Of a DNA stretch of 56,946 nucleotides, positions 27,072-36,219 are shown piece after piece. The translations under genes and the position numbers were made by a program. The notes under the pieces were generated by a model, which did no database searches, was not told the DNA's origin, and saw nothing but the letters and a program-made list of their open reading frames with translations. Location: NCBI GenBank assembly GCA_002369255.1, contig DFFO01000015.1:1-56946 (forward strand), given 5' to 3'. Origin of the DNA: Lachnospiraceae bacterium UBA3774. GTDB taxonomy: Bacteria > Bacillota > Clostridia > Lachnospirales > Lachnospiraceae. Each line of letters opens with the position of its first letter. Positions within the stretch are counted from its first letter, which is position 1.

Positions 27072-29492
27072 ATGAGTAAAAGATTATTAAGAATAATGTC
27101 GATGGCGTTTGCGGTTCTGATGTTATTCTCCGCATGCGGTTCCGGTTCGCAAAACGGATCCGGAGAAAACAGCGAGGCGCAGTACAAGGCGGGAGAGCTT
27201 TCTTTTTACAGCTATGACAGTAATGAAAAGGAAGTCAACAAAAATCTCTTCTACGTAAACTCCAGTAATGAGTGGGGCGCTGACCCGTCGCTGCTTTTCG
27301 TACCCGACGAGGACGGAGAAGGAGGAACGTATTACGTCTATTGTACCTCCGGTTATATCAACACGGCCGGAATAGAAGTGTGGCGCTCACGCAACCTTAC
27401 CGACTGGGAGTGCCTTGGACCCGCGTTTATGCCTGACGTTGACGCAAACTGGGCATATAAGGGATTTTGGGCTCCGCAGTGCATATATGACCCTGAATTT
27501 AAAAAGTACTATATGTTTTACTCTGCTCCCTGGGGAAGCAACAGCACGCTCCGCTACGACTCATGCTGTGTTTCGGACAGCCCCGAAGGACCTTTCGTAG
27601 AGATAACGAGTGATGCCAAGACGGCTGCCGAGCCGGTGCTTCAGTTTGAGCTTCATCAGGATGAGTACGACAAGGATCTGCTCTCACCTGCAATAGGCTG
27701 GTATGGGATCAGGGGATTTATCAAGGTTATAGGACCGTCTCCGTTTATCGACCCCGAGACCGGAAGACGCTATCTGTTCTTTGTTGCGGACCTTGGTACC
27801 GAAAACAATGACAATACTTCCGGAGCCTACTGCATAGAGATGGAAGACTGGGCGACTCCGAAATACGAGACTCTTACCAGGATCACACGTTACGGTTATA
27901 CCACGGCAAACGGTGATATACCTATCGAAGAAGGCGGAAGCACAAACGAAGGACCGATGTGCTTTTACAGAGACGGCAAGTACTATCTCATTTTCCTGAC
28001 CTATACCTACTACAACACCAGGTATCAGACCAGGGCGGCTGTTGCCGACTCTCCTATGGGACCTTATACAAAGTTTGACATGGACAACGGCGCTCAGGTC
28101 ATTTATACAGAGCTCAATTTCCAGCGTCAGGCAGTAGGTATCCACGGAATGGCAAATGCCGGCAATCAGCAGTTTGCGGCATATATGACTTTCAAAAACA
28201 ACGTCAACTATGACGATCTGCGCAAATTTGCGATCGACGAAGTCGTATACGTAAACAACAAAGAAGGCGTGCCCACTATGCACGCAAACGGCCCGAGCGT
28301 TACTCCTCAGGCTCTTCCTGAGGCTATCAGCGGATACAAAAATCTGGCGCTCGAGGCGAAAGCAGACTGCGACAACGTGCGCCCCGGAAGCGATATCAGT
28401 TATCTTACCGACCGGGTGATCCCGTATCACAAAAACGATCTTGCTCCCGAATTTCTCGCCGGAGACGGAACCACTACCTTCACGTTTGATTTTGACGATT
28501 ACAAGACAATGAGAGCGGTAATGGTCTATAACTCCAGAGATTATAATGAAATGTTCAGCCAGATCGAGTCGATCACTTTCGATTACAGAAAGAACGGTAA
28601 AGAGGGTCAGGTCACTATAGGACCGGTTAAGTACAACTGGGATTATTATAATCTTGAAGATAACAAGCCCGCTATCGGCAGCGCTGCCATCGCAGAGTTT
28701 GACGAGCTGGACGTAAAGAAGGTTACCATCGAGATAGAAAACCCCGGAAATGCCGAGGGAATAGCCGTTCCCGAGATCATTCTTCTCGGAAAGGATTCTG
28801 ACGGGTCTTCTGCAACTCCCGGAAACGAAACAGGCGCGTTATACGAGCCTTACAGCTTTGAAAATGAAACGATAGAGTCCAACTGGAAGAACGATCCTTC
28901 GGATCTGGAAATCGACGCTGTTCTGAACGAAGAATACGGCAACCCTATTTACAGGCTTTACGCGGACGGCGATGAAACGTCAGACGTATATGCGGACCTT
29001 TACGTATATGCGGGAACCGACGGTATCTACACGTTTACGGACGTAAACAATTCCAAGCTGGAATTCGACCCTGCAAAGGCAGTTAACGAAAATCCTCATC
29101 TGACGCTGTTCTTTGCGGATTACAACACCGGCGTTCTAAACAGAAACACGGCCGGGTTTAAGGTGGGACTTAACAACGAGAATTTCAGATACCGAGGCGT
29201 TAAATCACAAAAATCATGGCTTCGAAGCTGGTGCGACGGATCTACGATGGTACGCATTAAAAACGGCACTCTTGACAATCTCGAAAATGCCACCGGATAC
29301 TATGCAGAGACGTTCATCCCATATGACCTTCTGAACCTTGAAAAAGGACAGGATACTGAAAAGATCAGAATGTTCTTCTCAATGTACAGTACGGAAAGCA
29401 CTGAGATAATCAAGAGAGAGCTTACCTACGTTGCAAGAAACGCAAGCCAGACGGATCCAACCACGTGGCTTCGCGTAGATCTTGGCAAATAA
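27072..29492 (+). CDS. GH43-type glycoside hydrolase lipoprotein with discoidin- and CBM9-like C-terminal domains
   Basis: An 806-residue surface lipoprotein (lipobox FSAC, Cys22). The N-terminal domain (about 50-400) is a five-bladed beta-propeller of GH43 type: catalytic-base Asp71 in GADPS, FWAPQ, and a putative acid Glu293 in TNEGP. GH43 enzymes are mostly alpha-L-arabinofuranosidases, beta-xylosidases or endo-arabinanases. Residues about 430-580 resemble an F5/8 (discoidin) galactose-binding-like domain (NLALEAKADCDNVRPGSD), and about 590-806 a CBM9/DOMON-like sandwich (YADLYVYAGTDGIYTF). It is the first of two tandem paralogues, and the extra C-terminal sandwich distinguishes it from the second. 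It likely trims glycan side chains before import. Confidence 0.85.
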   Translation: MSKRLLRIMSMAFAVLMLFSACGSGSQNGSGENSEAQYKAGELSFYSYDSNEKEVNKNLFYVNSSNEWGADPSLLFVPDEDGEGGTYYVYCTSGYINTAGIEVWRSRNLTDWECLGPAFMPDVDANWAYKGFWAPQCIYDPEFKKYYMFYSAPWGSNSTLRYDSCCVSDSPEGPFVEITSDAKTAAEPVLQFELHQDEYDKDLLSPAIGWYGIRGFIKVIGPSPFIDPETGRRYLFFVADLGTENNDNTSGAYCIEMEDWATPKYETLTRITRYGYTTANGDIPIEEGGSTNEGPMCFYRDGKYYLIFLTYTYYNTRYQTRAAVADSPMGPYTKFDMDNGAQVIYTELNFQRQAVGIHGMANAGNQQFAAYMTFKNNVNYDDLRKFAIDEVVYVNNKEGVPTMHANGPSVTPQALPEAISGYKNLALEAKADCDNVRPGSDISYLTDRVIPYHKNDLAPEFLAGDGTTTFTFDFDDYKTMRAVMVYNSRDYNEMFSQIESITFDYRKNGKEGQVTIGPVKYNWDYYNLEDNKPAIGSAAIAEFDELDVKKVTIEIENPGNAEGIAVPEIILLGKDSDGSSATPGNETGALYEPYSFENETIESNWKNDPSDLEIDAVLNEEYGNPIYRLYADGDETSDVYADLYVYAGTDGIYTFTDVNNSKLEFDPAKAVNENPHLTLFFADYNTGVLNRNTAGFKVGLNNENFRYRGVKSQKSWLRSWCDGSTMVRIKNGTLDNLENATGYYAETFIPYDLLNLEKGQDTEKIRMFFSMYSTESTEIIKRELTYVARNASQTDPTTWLRVDLGK

Positions 29493-29511
29493 TCATAAAT
29501 GAGGTTGTGCT

Positions 29512-31176
29512 TTGAAAAAATGGTTTTCATTTATTATGGTGTTTATACTGATCTCCGCAGTCTTTACAGGCTGCGGAGATTCGAGGCTTGCCGGAGAGTC
29601 CACTGATAGAGGAAACGTTAAGATGACTCTTAGTCCCGAAGCAATGGCTGCGAGTCAGAAAAATGTTTTCTATCGCAATGTGACAGATCTTTTGGGAGCC
29701 GATCCGTTTATTCTCTACTTTGACAAGGGAGAATATGCGGGAACGTTCCTTATGTATTCTACCTCGAGAGCTTTAAGCGCCAGAGGGTTTGAGGTCTATC
29801 AGTCCGAAGATCTGACAAAATGGGAAAAGATTCAGGACGCTTTTTATCCGCAGGGACAGACCTGGGGCGATACAAAGATGTGGGCGCCCGAGGTGATCGA
29901 AGATAACGGAACCTATTATATGTTCTACAGCGCCCAGTGGGCGGATATGCAGTATGGTTTATATATCTCGGTCGCAACTTCCTCAAATCCCGCGGGGCCA
30001 TTTAAAGAGTGCACCACGGATAAAAAGACCGCGGCGGAGCCTCTGATACAGTTTGAAGAACACGTAAACGAGATCCCGGCAGAGCTTCGATCCACGTTAA
30101 AAGGCTATAGAGACAAGGAAGGTTTTATAAAGGTAATTGACGCCTCGCCTTTTGTGGATCCTCAGACCGGAAAAAAATACCTGTATATGATCGCGGATAT
30201 AGGCACCACCTATACGGACGGCTCATTTGTTATGGGTATGGAGATGGAAGACTGGACCACGCCCAAATACGAGACGCTCACAAGGCTCACGCAGTACGGC
30301 GTAACCACTCCCGGCGGCGGCGAAGTGATATTTGACGGCGGAAACACAAATGAAGGCTGCTCAGTGCTTTATCATGACGGCACGTATTATCTGACGTTTT
30401 CCACCTTCACCTATACTTCCTCGCAATATCAGGTAAGACAGGCCCTCGGAACGTCTCCGCTTGGCCCCTTTGTAAAGGTTCAGCCGGAGGATGGCGGCAC
30501 GGTCATCAGTACGGAGATCATGGGCATAAGGCAATCGGCCGGACACAGCTCATTTTTTACCGTCGGTGACGAAGTGTGGCTTTCATACCACACCTTCTTC
30601 AATGACAATACGGTAGATGACGGAAGAAAGCCCGCAGTCGAAAAGCTGGTATTTGTCGAGAATTCAAAAGGACAAAAAGTCCTTCAGGCCAACGGACCCA
30701 CGTCCACCCCGCAGCCGCTGCCAAACGCGCTTACAGGATACGGCAATATCGCAAATCTTGCCAAGGTCTCATGCGATAATGCGGCAGACGGCTTTGATAT
30801 ATCCCTTCTTACCGACGGCTATATACCTATGCACAAGGTCACGCCGAAGACGGGATTTGAAGCAAACGAAGGAACCACGACCATCAAATTTACGTTTGAT
30901 GATTATGTAAAGATAAGAGATATCCTTATCTACAACAGTTTTGATGAAAACAAGCGCTTTGCCGGGATCGAATCGGCGGTGCTTGAAACAGAAGACGGAG
31001 AAAACGATCTGGGAGAACTGATCTATGATACGTCAGCTTATGATCAGAACGGCAAAACGGCTTATGATCATCCCGCAACATATTCTTTTGTGGAATGCAA
31101 AGCCAAATCCGTTACGATCACAATAAAGAGCGATCATGTCATAGGAGTCCCTGAAATATATATAATTGGAAGGTAG
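29512..31176 (+). CDS. GH43-type glycoside hydrolase lipoprotein
   Basis: A 554-residue lipoprotein (lipobox FTGC, Cys21), paralogous to the preceding gene. It starts at TTG 29512, eight bases after GAGGT. The beta-propeller has Asp64 in GADPF, MWAPEV and Glu281 in NTNEGC as the likely base/acid pair, then a discoidin-like C-terminal domain (NIANLAKVSCDNAADGFD) and no CBM9-like extension. Conserved blocks shared with the neighbour (TAAEP...QFE, PKYETLTR, ANGPT.TPQ.LP) show tandem duplication. It ends with TAG, used here as a normal stop. Confidence 0.85.
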   Translation: MKKWFSFIMVFILISAVFTGCGDSRLAGESTDRGNVKMTLSPEAMAASQKNVFYRNVTDLLGADPFILYFDKGEYAGTFLMYSTSRALSARGFEVYQSEDLTKWEKIQDAFYPQGQTWGDTKMWAPEVIEDNGTYYMFYSAQWADMQYGLYISVATSSNPAGPFKECTTDKKTAAEPLIQFEEHVNEIPAELRSTLKGYRDKEGFIKVIDASPFVDPQTGKKYLYMIADIGTTYTDGSFVMGMEMEDWTTPKYETLTRLTQYGVTTPGGGEVIFDGGNTNEGCSVLYHDGTYYLTFSTFTYTSSQYQVRQALGTSPLGPFVKVQPEDGGTVISTEIMGIRQSAGHSSFFTVGDEVWLSYHTFFNDNTVDDGRKPAVEKLVFVENSKGQKVLQANGPTSTPQPLPNALTGYGNIANLAKVSCDNAADGFDISLLTDGYIPMHKVTPKTGFEANEGTTTIKFTFDDYVKIRDILIYNSFDENKRFAGIESAVLETEDGENDLGELIYDTSAYDQNGKTAYDHPATYSFVECKAKSVTITIKSDHVIGVPEIYIIGR

Positions 31177-31184
31177 TATTAAAA

Positions 31185-32057
31185 TTGAAAGAATTTGAAA
31201 ACATCGTAGGAAACATTTACCTGTTAAAGGTACCGTTCGGAGATTCGTGGACAGGCGTCACGCTGATCAAAGGGCGTGAAAACGTCCTTATCGATACGGG
31301 ATCCCGGCTTGACGACGTGGATGAGTATATCATCCCGGCTCTTGAAAATCTCGGGCTTGATCTTTCGGATATCAGCTGGCTCGTAAATACTCACAGCCAC
31401 GGGGATCATATCGGCGGATATAGAAGAGTAAAAGAAATCTGCCCTCAAATGCGTATCGCCGCGTCAAAGAGCGACGCTGCAAACGTAGAAGATCCGGCCG
31501 CGCTTGCAGTCAGGATCCGTACAAGATTTCCAAAGTACAGCCCCGCGCCTCAAAGCTATTTAAAGGGCGTGAAAGTAGACCGCGTTCTCGGTGACGGAGA
31601 AAAGCTGATCCCGGGACTCAAAGTAATCCAGACTCCCGGTCATGATCCGGGCTGCGTATGCTGGTTTGAAGAAAAAACAGGCACACTCATCACCGGAGAC
31701 AGCGTCCAGGGCGGCGGAACACCGACCCAGGGAATCGGATTTTATCAAAATCTTGACGATTACAGGGCAAGTATGAACAAGCTTCTTGCTTTAAAGGCAA
31801 ATAATATCATCTGCGGCCATGATTATGATAAAATAGGAGCTGTTATAAAAGGTGAAAAAGAGGTGGAAGAAGCACTTCGGCTCTGCCTTCGCATAACCGA
31901 TACCTATCAGGACTACGTCAACAAAAAAATGTCGGAAGGCATTACCGACTCCGGAAAGATCGCGGTCAGTATGATAAACGACATCGGATGCGGAATGCCG
32001 CCGGCGCTGTTTATGGCGGTTTATACAGTTACAGAGCATATAAAAAAATATTTATAA
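31185..32057 (+). CDS. MBL-fold metallohydrolase, possible sugar lactonase
   Basis: A 290-residue cytosolic protein starting at TTG 31185 just after a GGAAGG site. It has the metallo-beta-lactamase metal motif THSHGDH (residues 69-75), the following histidine in QTPGHDPG, an aspartate in ITGDSV and the final histidine in ICGHDYD, so a full two-metal site is present. The family includes glyoxalase II-like enzymes, lactonases and other hydrolases. Placed between the glycosidases and a sugar-type dehydrogenase/dehydratase set, a lactonase opening an aldonolactone is a reasonable inference but not shown. Confidence 0.85.
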   Translation: MKEFENIVGNIYLLKVPFGDSWTGVTLIKGRENVLIDTGSRLDDVDEYIIPALENLGLDLSDISWLVNTHSHGDHIGGYRRVKEICPQMRIAASKSDAANVEDPAALAVRIRTRFPKYSPAPQSYLKGVKVDRVLGDGEKLIPGLKVIQTPGHDPGCVCWFEEKTGTLITGDSVQGGGTPTQGIGFYQNLDDYRASMNKLLALKANNIICGHDYDKIGAVIKGEKEVEEALRLCLRITDTYQDYVNKKMSEGITDSGKIAVSMINDIGCGMPPALFMAVYTVTEHIKKYL

Positions 32058-32082
32058 TACAATAAGGAAGAAGGTATTTAAA

Positions 32083-32901
32083 TTGAACGCAAACGGAAAG
32101 AAAAATGCGCTGATAACCGGCTCTTCGAGCGGGATCGGCGCAGCCATCGCGGTAGCTTATGCCAAACGCGGTATTAACGTAGGCCTTACCTACAACAGAC
32201 ACAAGGAAGGCGGCGAGGAGACCAAGAGGATCTGCGAAAGCTACGGAGTAAAAGCCGAGCTTTACCAGGTTCAGCTCAGCGACAGAAATGAATGCTGTGC
32301 GCTTATGGAAAAATTTTTAAATGATTTCGGAACCATCGATATACTTGTGAACAATGCCGGCGGCGCGCTCAAAATCCCTGCGGGCGAGTTTGACGAGCTT
32401 CCTCTTGATTACTGGGACAGCCAGATAAATCTCAACCTGAATGCCGCGGCATACTGCAGTCAGTATGCGGTACGCAATATGAAGCAAAACGGCATAAAGG
32501 GCAACATCATCAACATCAGCTCCGTACACGGCACAATCAGCTGGGTAAAGAGAAAATTCCTTCCCTACTGCGCCGGAAAAGGCGGTCTTGATATGCTTAC
32601 CAAGGCTCTCGGAGTTGAGGTCGCTCCTTACGGAATCCGTGTAAACGGCATCGCTCCCGGATTTATCAGCACGGACGCGACGACCCGTTATACGCCCGAA
32701 CAGCTTAAAGACTTTACGGATCATATTCCGGCCGGAAAGCTCGGCTGCACGGACGATATAGTAAATATGGCTCTGTTCCTTGCGGATGAAGAAAAAACCG
32801 GCTTTATAGTCGGACAGACGTTTCATATCGACGGCGGTCAGTCCGTTACCGGCATGATAGCCAATATGAAGGAGAACTTTGAGGGATCGCATTTAGCATG
32901 A
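32083..32901 (+). CDS. Short-chain dehydrogenase/reductase
   Basis: A 272-residue classical SDR with the cofactor motif TGSSSGIG (residues 12-19), NNAG (90-93), a Ser147 region (NISSVHG) and the catalytic Tyr162/Lys166 pair (YCAGK). The C-terminal SDR features PGFISTD and VGQTFHIDGGQS are present. Start is TTG, after AAGGAAGAAGG. Substrates could be an aldose at C1 or, as in known diketo sugar-acid pathways, a 2-keto-3-deoxy sugar acid at C4. Its stop overlaps the next start (ATGA), tying it to the FAD protein. Confidence 0.9.
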   Translation: MNANGKKNALITGSSSGIGAAIAVAYAKRGINVGLTYNRHKEGGEETKRICESYGVKAELYQVQLSDRNECCALMEKFLNDFGTIDILVNNAGGALKIPAGEFDELPLDYWDSQINLNLNAAAYCSQYAVRNMKQNGIKGNIINISSVHGTISWVKRKFLPYCAGKGGLDMLTKALGVEVAPYGIRVNGIAPGFISTDATTRYTPEQLKDFTDHIPAGKLGCTDDIVNMALFLADEEKTGFIVGQTFHIDGGQSVTGMIANMKENFEGSHLA

Positions 32902-34508
32902 ACAATCAGATAAAAGATTTTCAAACAGACGTACTGATCATCGGCGGAGGCGCCACCGGACACGTTGCTGCGTGGGAGATCGCAAAGACGGGGCGCAGCG
33001 TTGTGATGCTGAAAACCGGTGCGGGAGCGTCCCCCGGAATTTCGGGTTTTAACGTTCCCTGCGCACAGGCGGAAGACTCTGTGGAAAAGTATATAGAAGA
33101 CACAAAGGCCTCCGGACGCGGACAGGGCGGAGAGGAGCTGACAAAGACGCTCTGCAATGGAGCAAAAAAACTCCCTGAATACCTGGAAGCTCTCGGCTTT
33201 GTCTTTGATAGAAATCCGGACGGCACGCTTTTTGCCAGAAAATCGCTCGGCTCGTCCTATGCGAGAGTGGTGGGCCACGGAAATTCCAGTGGCTCCATGG
33301 TGCTGAATCTTTTAAATGAAAGACTCGGAAAATGCGAAAATTTCAGCGTATTTTCATCGGCACGCGCACTTCGGCTTATTTCGGACGGAAAAAAAGTCGG
33401 CGGAGCCTTTGTATATGACGAAGAAAAAAAGACTTTCTTTACGGTTCACGCAAGGGCTGTTTTGCTTTGCAGCGGCGGTTTTGCCGGTATTTTCCCTTTT
33501 ACGAGCAATTCAAAGGATATTTCCGGAGACGGGATCGCTATGGCATTGCTTGCGGGCTGCGGACTTATCGATATGGAGTTTGTCCAGTTTGAACCGTCGT
33601 CTGCCGTATGGCCCCCCGAGATCAGAGGAAAAGGCGTCATAACCACGCTGTTCTATGAGGGTGCGGTTATGAAAAACGCGCTCGGCGAAAGGTTCATGTT
33701 CAATTACGATCCGAAAGGAGAGTGTGTAAATAAGGATCTTTTGAGCCATGCGATAGAAAAAGAAATACTGGCCGGCAGAGGCACCGAGCACAGAGGCGTA
33801 TGGTTTGACGCGAGCGGAGTGGATGAAAAGAGACTTCATGACGCTTATGAGCCTTTTGTACGCAGATATGCTTCAGTCGGCATCGACTTTACAAAAGAAC
33901 CCGTAGAGCTGGCGAATGCGGCGCATACTACTATCGGAGGTGTTGAGATAGACGCTTCCTGCCGCAGCGCGCTTGAGGGACTTTACGTTGCGGGCGAGGC
34001 AGCCGGACATATTCACGGATCAAACCGCATAGGCGGCTCGGCCGGCAGTGAGACGCTGGTATTCGGACAGATAGCGGCGGCTTCCATCCTTGAGGATTTC
34101 GACAGCCTCAAAGCGGCAAAGATCCACTTTGCTCCGACCTTTGGAACGGAAAAAGCGGAACTTTCGCGTCTGTCGGAGATCAAAGAAGAGTCAAAGCAGC
34201 TTATCGGTGAATGTGCCGGAGTTTTCAGAGACGGAAAGAGTCTCGACAAAGGAAGCAAGAGACTTGCCCAGCTTTGCGAAGAGCTTTCAAAGATGGGCGC
34301 GGACGCGGATGACGAAACCTATTGCAGGCTTTTAAGAACGCAGAATGACGTGATCACCGCCATGGCGCTGTTTGCGGCTGCCGCCAGCAGATGCGACAGC
34401 TGCGGTTCGCACCAGAGAACGGATTATCAAGACGCGCCGAAAAAGAGTTATCATACTCTTGTCACGTTGGATAATAATACAATAACAACTAAAATAATAA
34501 ACAACTAA
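32898..34508 (+). CDS. FAD-dependent oxidoreductase of the fumarate reductase / L-aspartate oxidase type
   Basis: A 536-residue flavoprotein with the N-terminal dinucleotide motif IIGGGATG (residues 14-21), LLCSGGFAG, a catalytic-domain HTTIGGVEID and the second FAD loop LYVAGEAAGHIHGSNRIGG near residue 360-375, followed by a helical tail with SRCDSCGSHQRTDY, matching the SRGxHxRxDY element of fumarate reductases. It has no signal peptide or heme domain, so it is soluble. Its substrate is unknown; oxidation of a sugar-acid intermediate, or use of an organic acceptor, both fit the operon. It may work in tandem with the overlapping SDR. Confidence 0.88.
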   Translation: MNNQIKDFQTDVLIIGGGATGHVAAWEIAKTGRSVVMLKTGAGASPGISGFNVPCAQAEDSVEKYIEDTKASGRGQGGEELTKTLCNGAKKLPEYLEALGFVFDRNPDGTLFARKSLGSSYARVVGHGNSSGSMVLNLLNERLGKCENFSVFSSARALRLISDGKKVGGAFVYDEEKKTFFTVHARAVLLCSGGFAGIFPFTSNSKDISGDGIAMALLAGCGLIDMEFVQFEPSSAVWPPEIRGKGVITTLFYEGAVMKNALGERFMFNYDPKGECVNKDLLSHAIEKEILAGRGTEHRGVWFDASGVDEKRLHDAYEPFVRRYASVGIDFTKEPVELANAAHTTIGGVEIDASCRSALEGLYVAGEAAGHIHGSNRIGGSAGSETLVFGQIAAASILEDFDSLKAAKIHFAPTFGTEKAELSRLSEIKEESKQLIGECAGVFRDGKSLDKGSKRLAQLCEELSKMGADADDETYCRLLRTQNDVITAMALFAAAASRCDSCGSHQRTDYQDAPKKSYHTLVTLDNNTITTKIINN

Positions 34509-34523
34509 AGAGGAGGAAGTATT

Positions 34524-36197
34524 ATGAAAAAAAAGTATGAAGACATGAGATCTTGCTGGGAGTTTTCCGAAGCATCCGAATGCAGAAGAGGACTTATGTG
34601 CGGAATGGGCTACACCAACGAAGAGCAAAAGCGCCCTCTCATCGGTATCGTAAATTCTTGGAACGAGTACAATCCGGGCCACGTTCATCTTGACAAGCTC
34701 GCGGAGCGTGTAAAACAGGGTGTGCGCGAGGCAGGCGGACTTCCTCTTGAAGTGGAAACGACAGGTATCTGCGACGGCATGGTGCTTAAAGACCCCAGAT
34801 ATATCGAGGTTCCCAGCCGTAACAGCATTGCTGACCAGGTTGAGCTCACCGTTGACGGAAATTTCTTCGACGGCATGGTAATGCTTTGCACCTGCGACTC
34901 CATAGTCCCCGGACATCTGATGGGCGCAGCCCGTCTTGACATCCCTACCATCCTTGTAACCGGCGGATATATGCCGCTCGGAATGTGCCGCGGTGAGGAG
35001 CGTCTTCACATCCGCGCTCAGGACAAAGTAGGAGCTATGGCTGAAGGAACTATCGATCCCGATCTTTACAATGATCTTATAGAGCATTCGTGGGGAACCT
35101 GCGGCGCCTGCACGTCCATGGTTACCGCAAACTCAATGTGTATGATGGCTGAGGCGATGGGCATGACCCTTCCGAACAACTCCACCATGCAGGCTGACGG
35201 CTCCGAGATATACAATCTTGCATACCGCGCCGGAAAACACATCATGGATCTCGTATTCAACGGTGTTACCGCCCGTCAGATCATGACCAGAGAAGCAATT
35301 AAAAACGCCATCAAAGTAGATATGGCCGTAGCTGCTTCTTCAAACCTTATTCTTCATCTGCCCGCAATCGCAAACGAGGCAGGCTATGACGACATTCAGT
35401 GGTGGAAAGAATTTGACAAGGCTTCAAACGAGATCCCGCTTCTTTCACACCTTGCTCCCGGCGGCGAGTATACCTTGAAAGATCTCGACCTTGCCGGCGG
35501 ACTTCAGGCTCTTATGAAAAAGATGAGCAGCACGCTCGATACGAGCTGCATGACCGTAAACGGAAAGACTATGGGAGAGAACATCGAGCATGCCGTATGC
35601 TGGAACGATGAAGTCATTCGCGGACTTGACAATCCCGTTTCAAAACAGCCCGGAATCGGAGTTCTCTACGGGAACCTCTGCCCCGAAGGCAGTATCATAA
35701 AGATAGCGGCCGTTCCGGAAAAGCTCATGAAATTCCGCGGACCGGCAAAATGCTTCGATACTCTTGACGACGCGCTTGACGCGCTCAGAAACGGCCGTAT
35801 CGTTGAAGGCGACGCCTGCGTAGTCAGATTCCTCGGACTTAAAGCCCGCTTTGGAACCACGGCTTTCACCTTCCAGGAAGAGCTTAAAGGATACAAGGGA
35901 CTCTTTGAATCCTGCGCCGTTATAACCGACGGACGCTTCTCCGGCGGCACATCGGGACTTTCGGTAGGTTATGTTTCTCCCGAAGCAGCATTCGGACCTC
36001 TCGGTCTTGTAAAAGACGGCGATATGATCGATATCGACGTAGTCGGACGTTCCATCAATATGGAAGTATCTGATGAAGAACTTGAAGAAAGAAAGAAAAA
36101 CTTCCATTGGGAGTTTGACGCAGATTCTTACCCCAGATTCCTTCGTCTGTTCGTTAAGAACGTAGGGCCCATGTCAAAGGGCGGTATCTGGGAATAA
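34524..36197 (+). CDS. Atypical IlvD/EDD-family sugar-acid dehydratase
   Basis: A 557-residue member of the family that dehydrates dihydroxy acids or aldonates to 2-keto-3-deoxy acids with an iron-sulfur cluster. The family blocks are clear (NSWNEYNPGHVH, GVREAGGLP, IVPGHLMGAARL, TDGRFSGGTSGL, SPEAAFGPLG). The first cluster cysteine of dihydroxyacid dehydratases (in the PCN motif) is Gly52 here, and the Lys of CDK, known to bind Mg as a carbamate in sugar-acid dehydratases, is Ser126. Cys83, Cys124, Cys193 and Cys196 remain. Lack of the first cysteine recalls EDD. With KDPG aldolase and KDG kinase downstream, it is unlikely to serve branched-chain amino-acid synthesis. Confidence 0.88.
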   Translation: MKKKYEDMRSCWEFSEASECRRGLMCGMGYTNEEQKRPLIGIVNSWNEYNPGHVHLDKLAERVKQGVREAGGLPLEVETTGICDGMVLKDPRYIEVPSRNSIADQVELTVDGNFFDGMVMLCTCDSIVPGHLMGAARLDIPTILVTGGYMPLGMCRGEERLHIRAQDKVGAMAEGTIDPDLYNDLIEHSWGTCGACTSMVTANSMCMMAEAMGMTLPNNSTMQADGSEIYNLAYRAGKHIMDLVFNGVTARQIMTREAIKNAIKVDMAVAASSNLILHLPAIANEAGYDDIQWWKEFDKASNEIPLLSHLAPGGEYTLKDLDLAGGLQALMKKMSSTLDTSCMTVNGKTMGENIEHAVCWNDEVIRGLDNPVSKQPGIGVLYGNLCPEGSIIKIAAVPEKLMKFRGPAKCFDTLDDALDALRNGRIVEGDACVVRFLGLKARFGTTAFTFQEELKGYKGLFESCAVITDGRFSGGTSGLSVGYVSPEAAFGPLGLVKDGDMIDIDVVGRSINMEVSDEELEERKKNFHWEFDADSYPRFLRLFVKNVGPMSKGGIWE

Positions 36198-36219
36198 CAG
36201 ATAAAAGGGGCTGATTTTA

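Noticed and set aside
27684..28430. A 248-codon minus-strand frame opposite the GH43 lipoprotein
   Set aside because: The plus-strand frame has clear catalytic motifs; the antisense translation has none.
34332..35087. A 251-codon open frame on the minus strand
   Set aside because: It runs antisense across the FAD oxidoreductase and dehydratase genes, has low-complexity shadow-type translation and no ribosome binding site.
34524..36197. Dihydroxyacid dehydratase of branched-chain amino-acid synthesis
   Set aside because: No ilv or leu genes are near, key cluster and metal residues are changed, and the context is sugar-acid catabolism.
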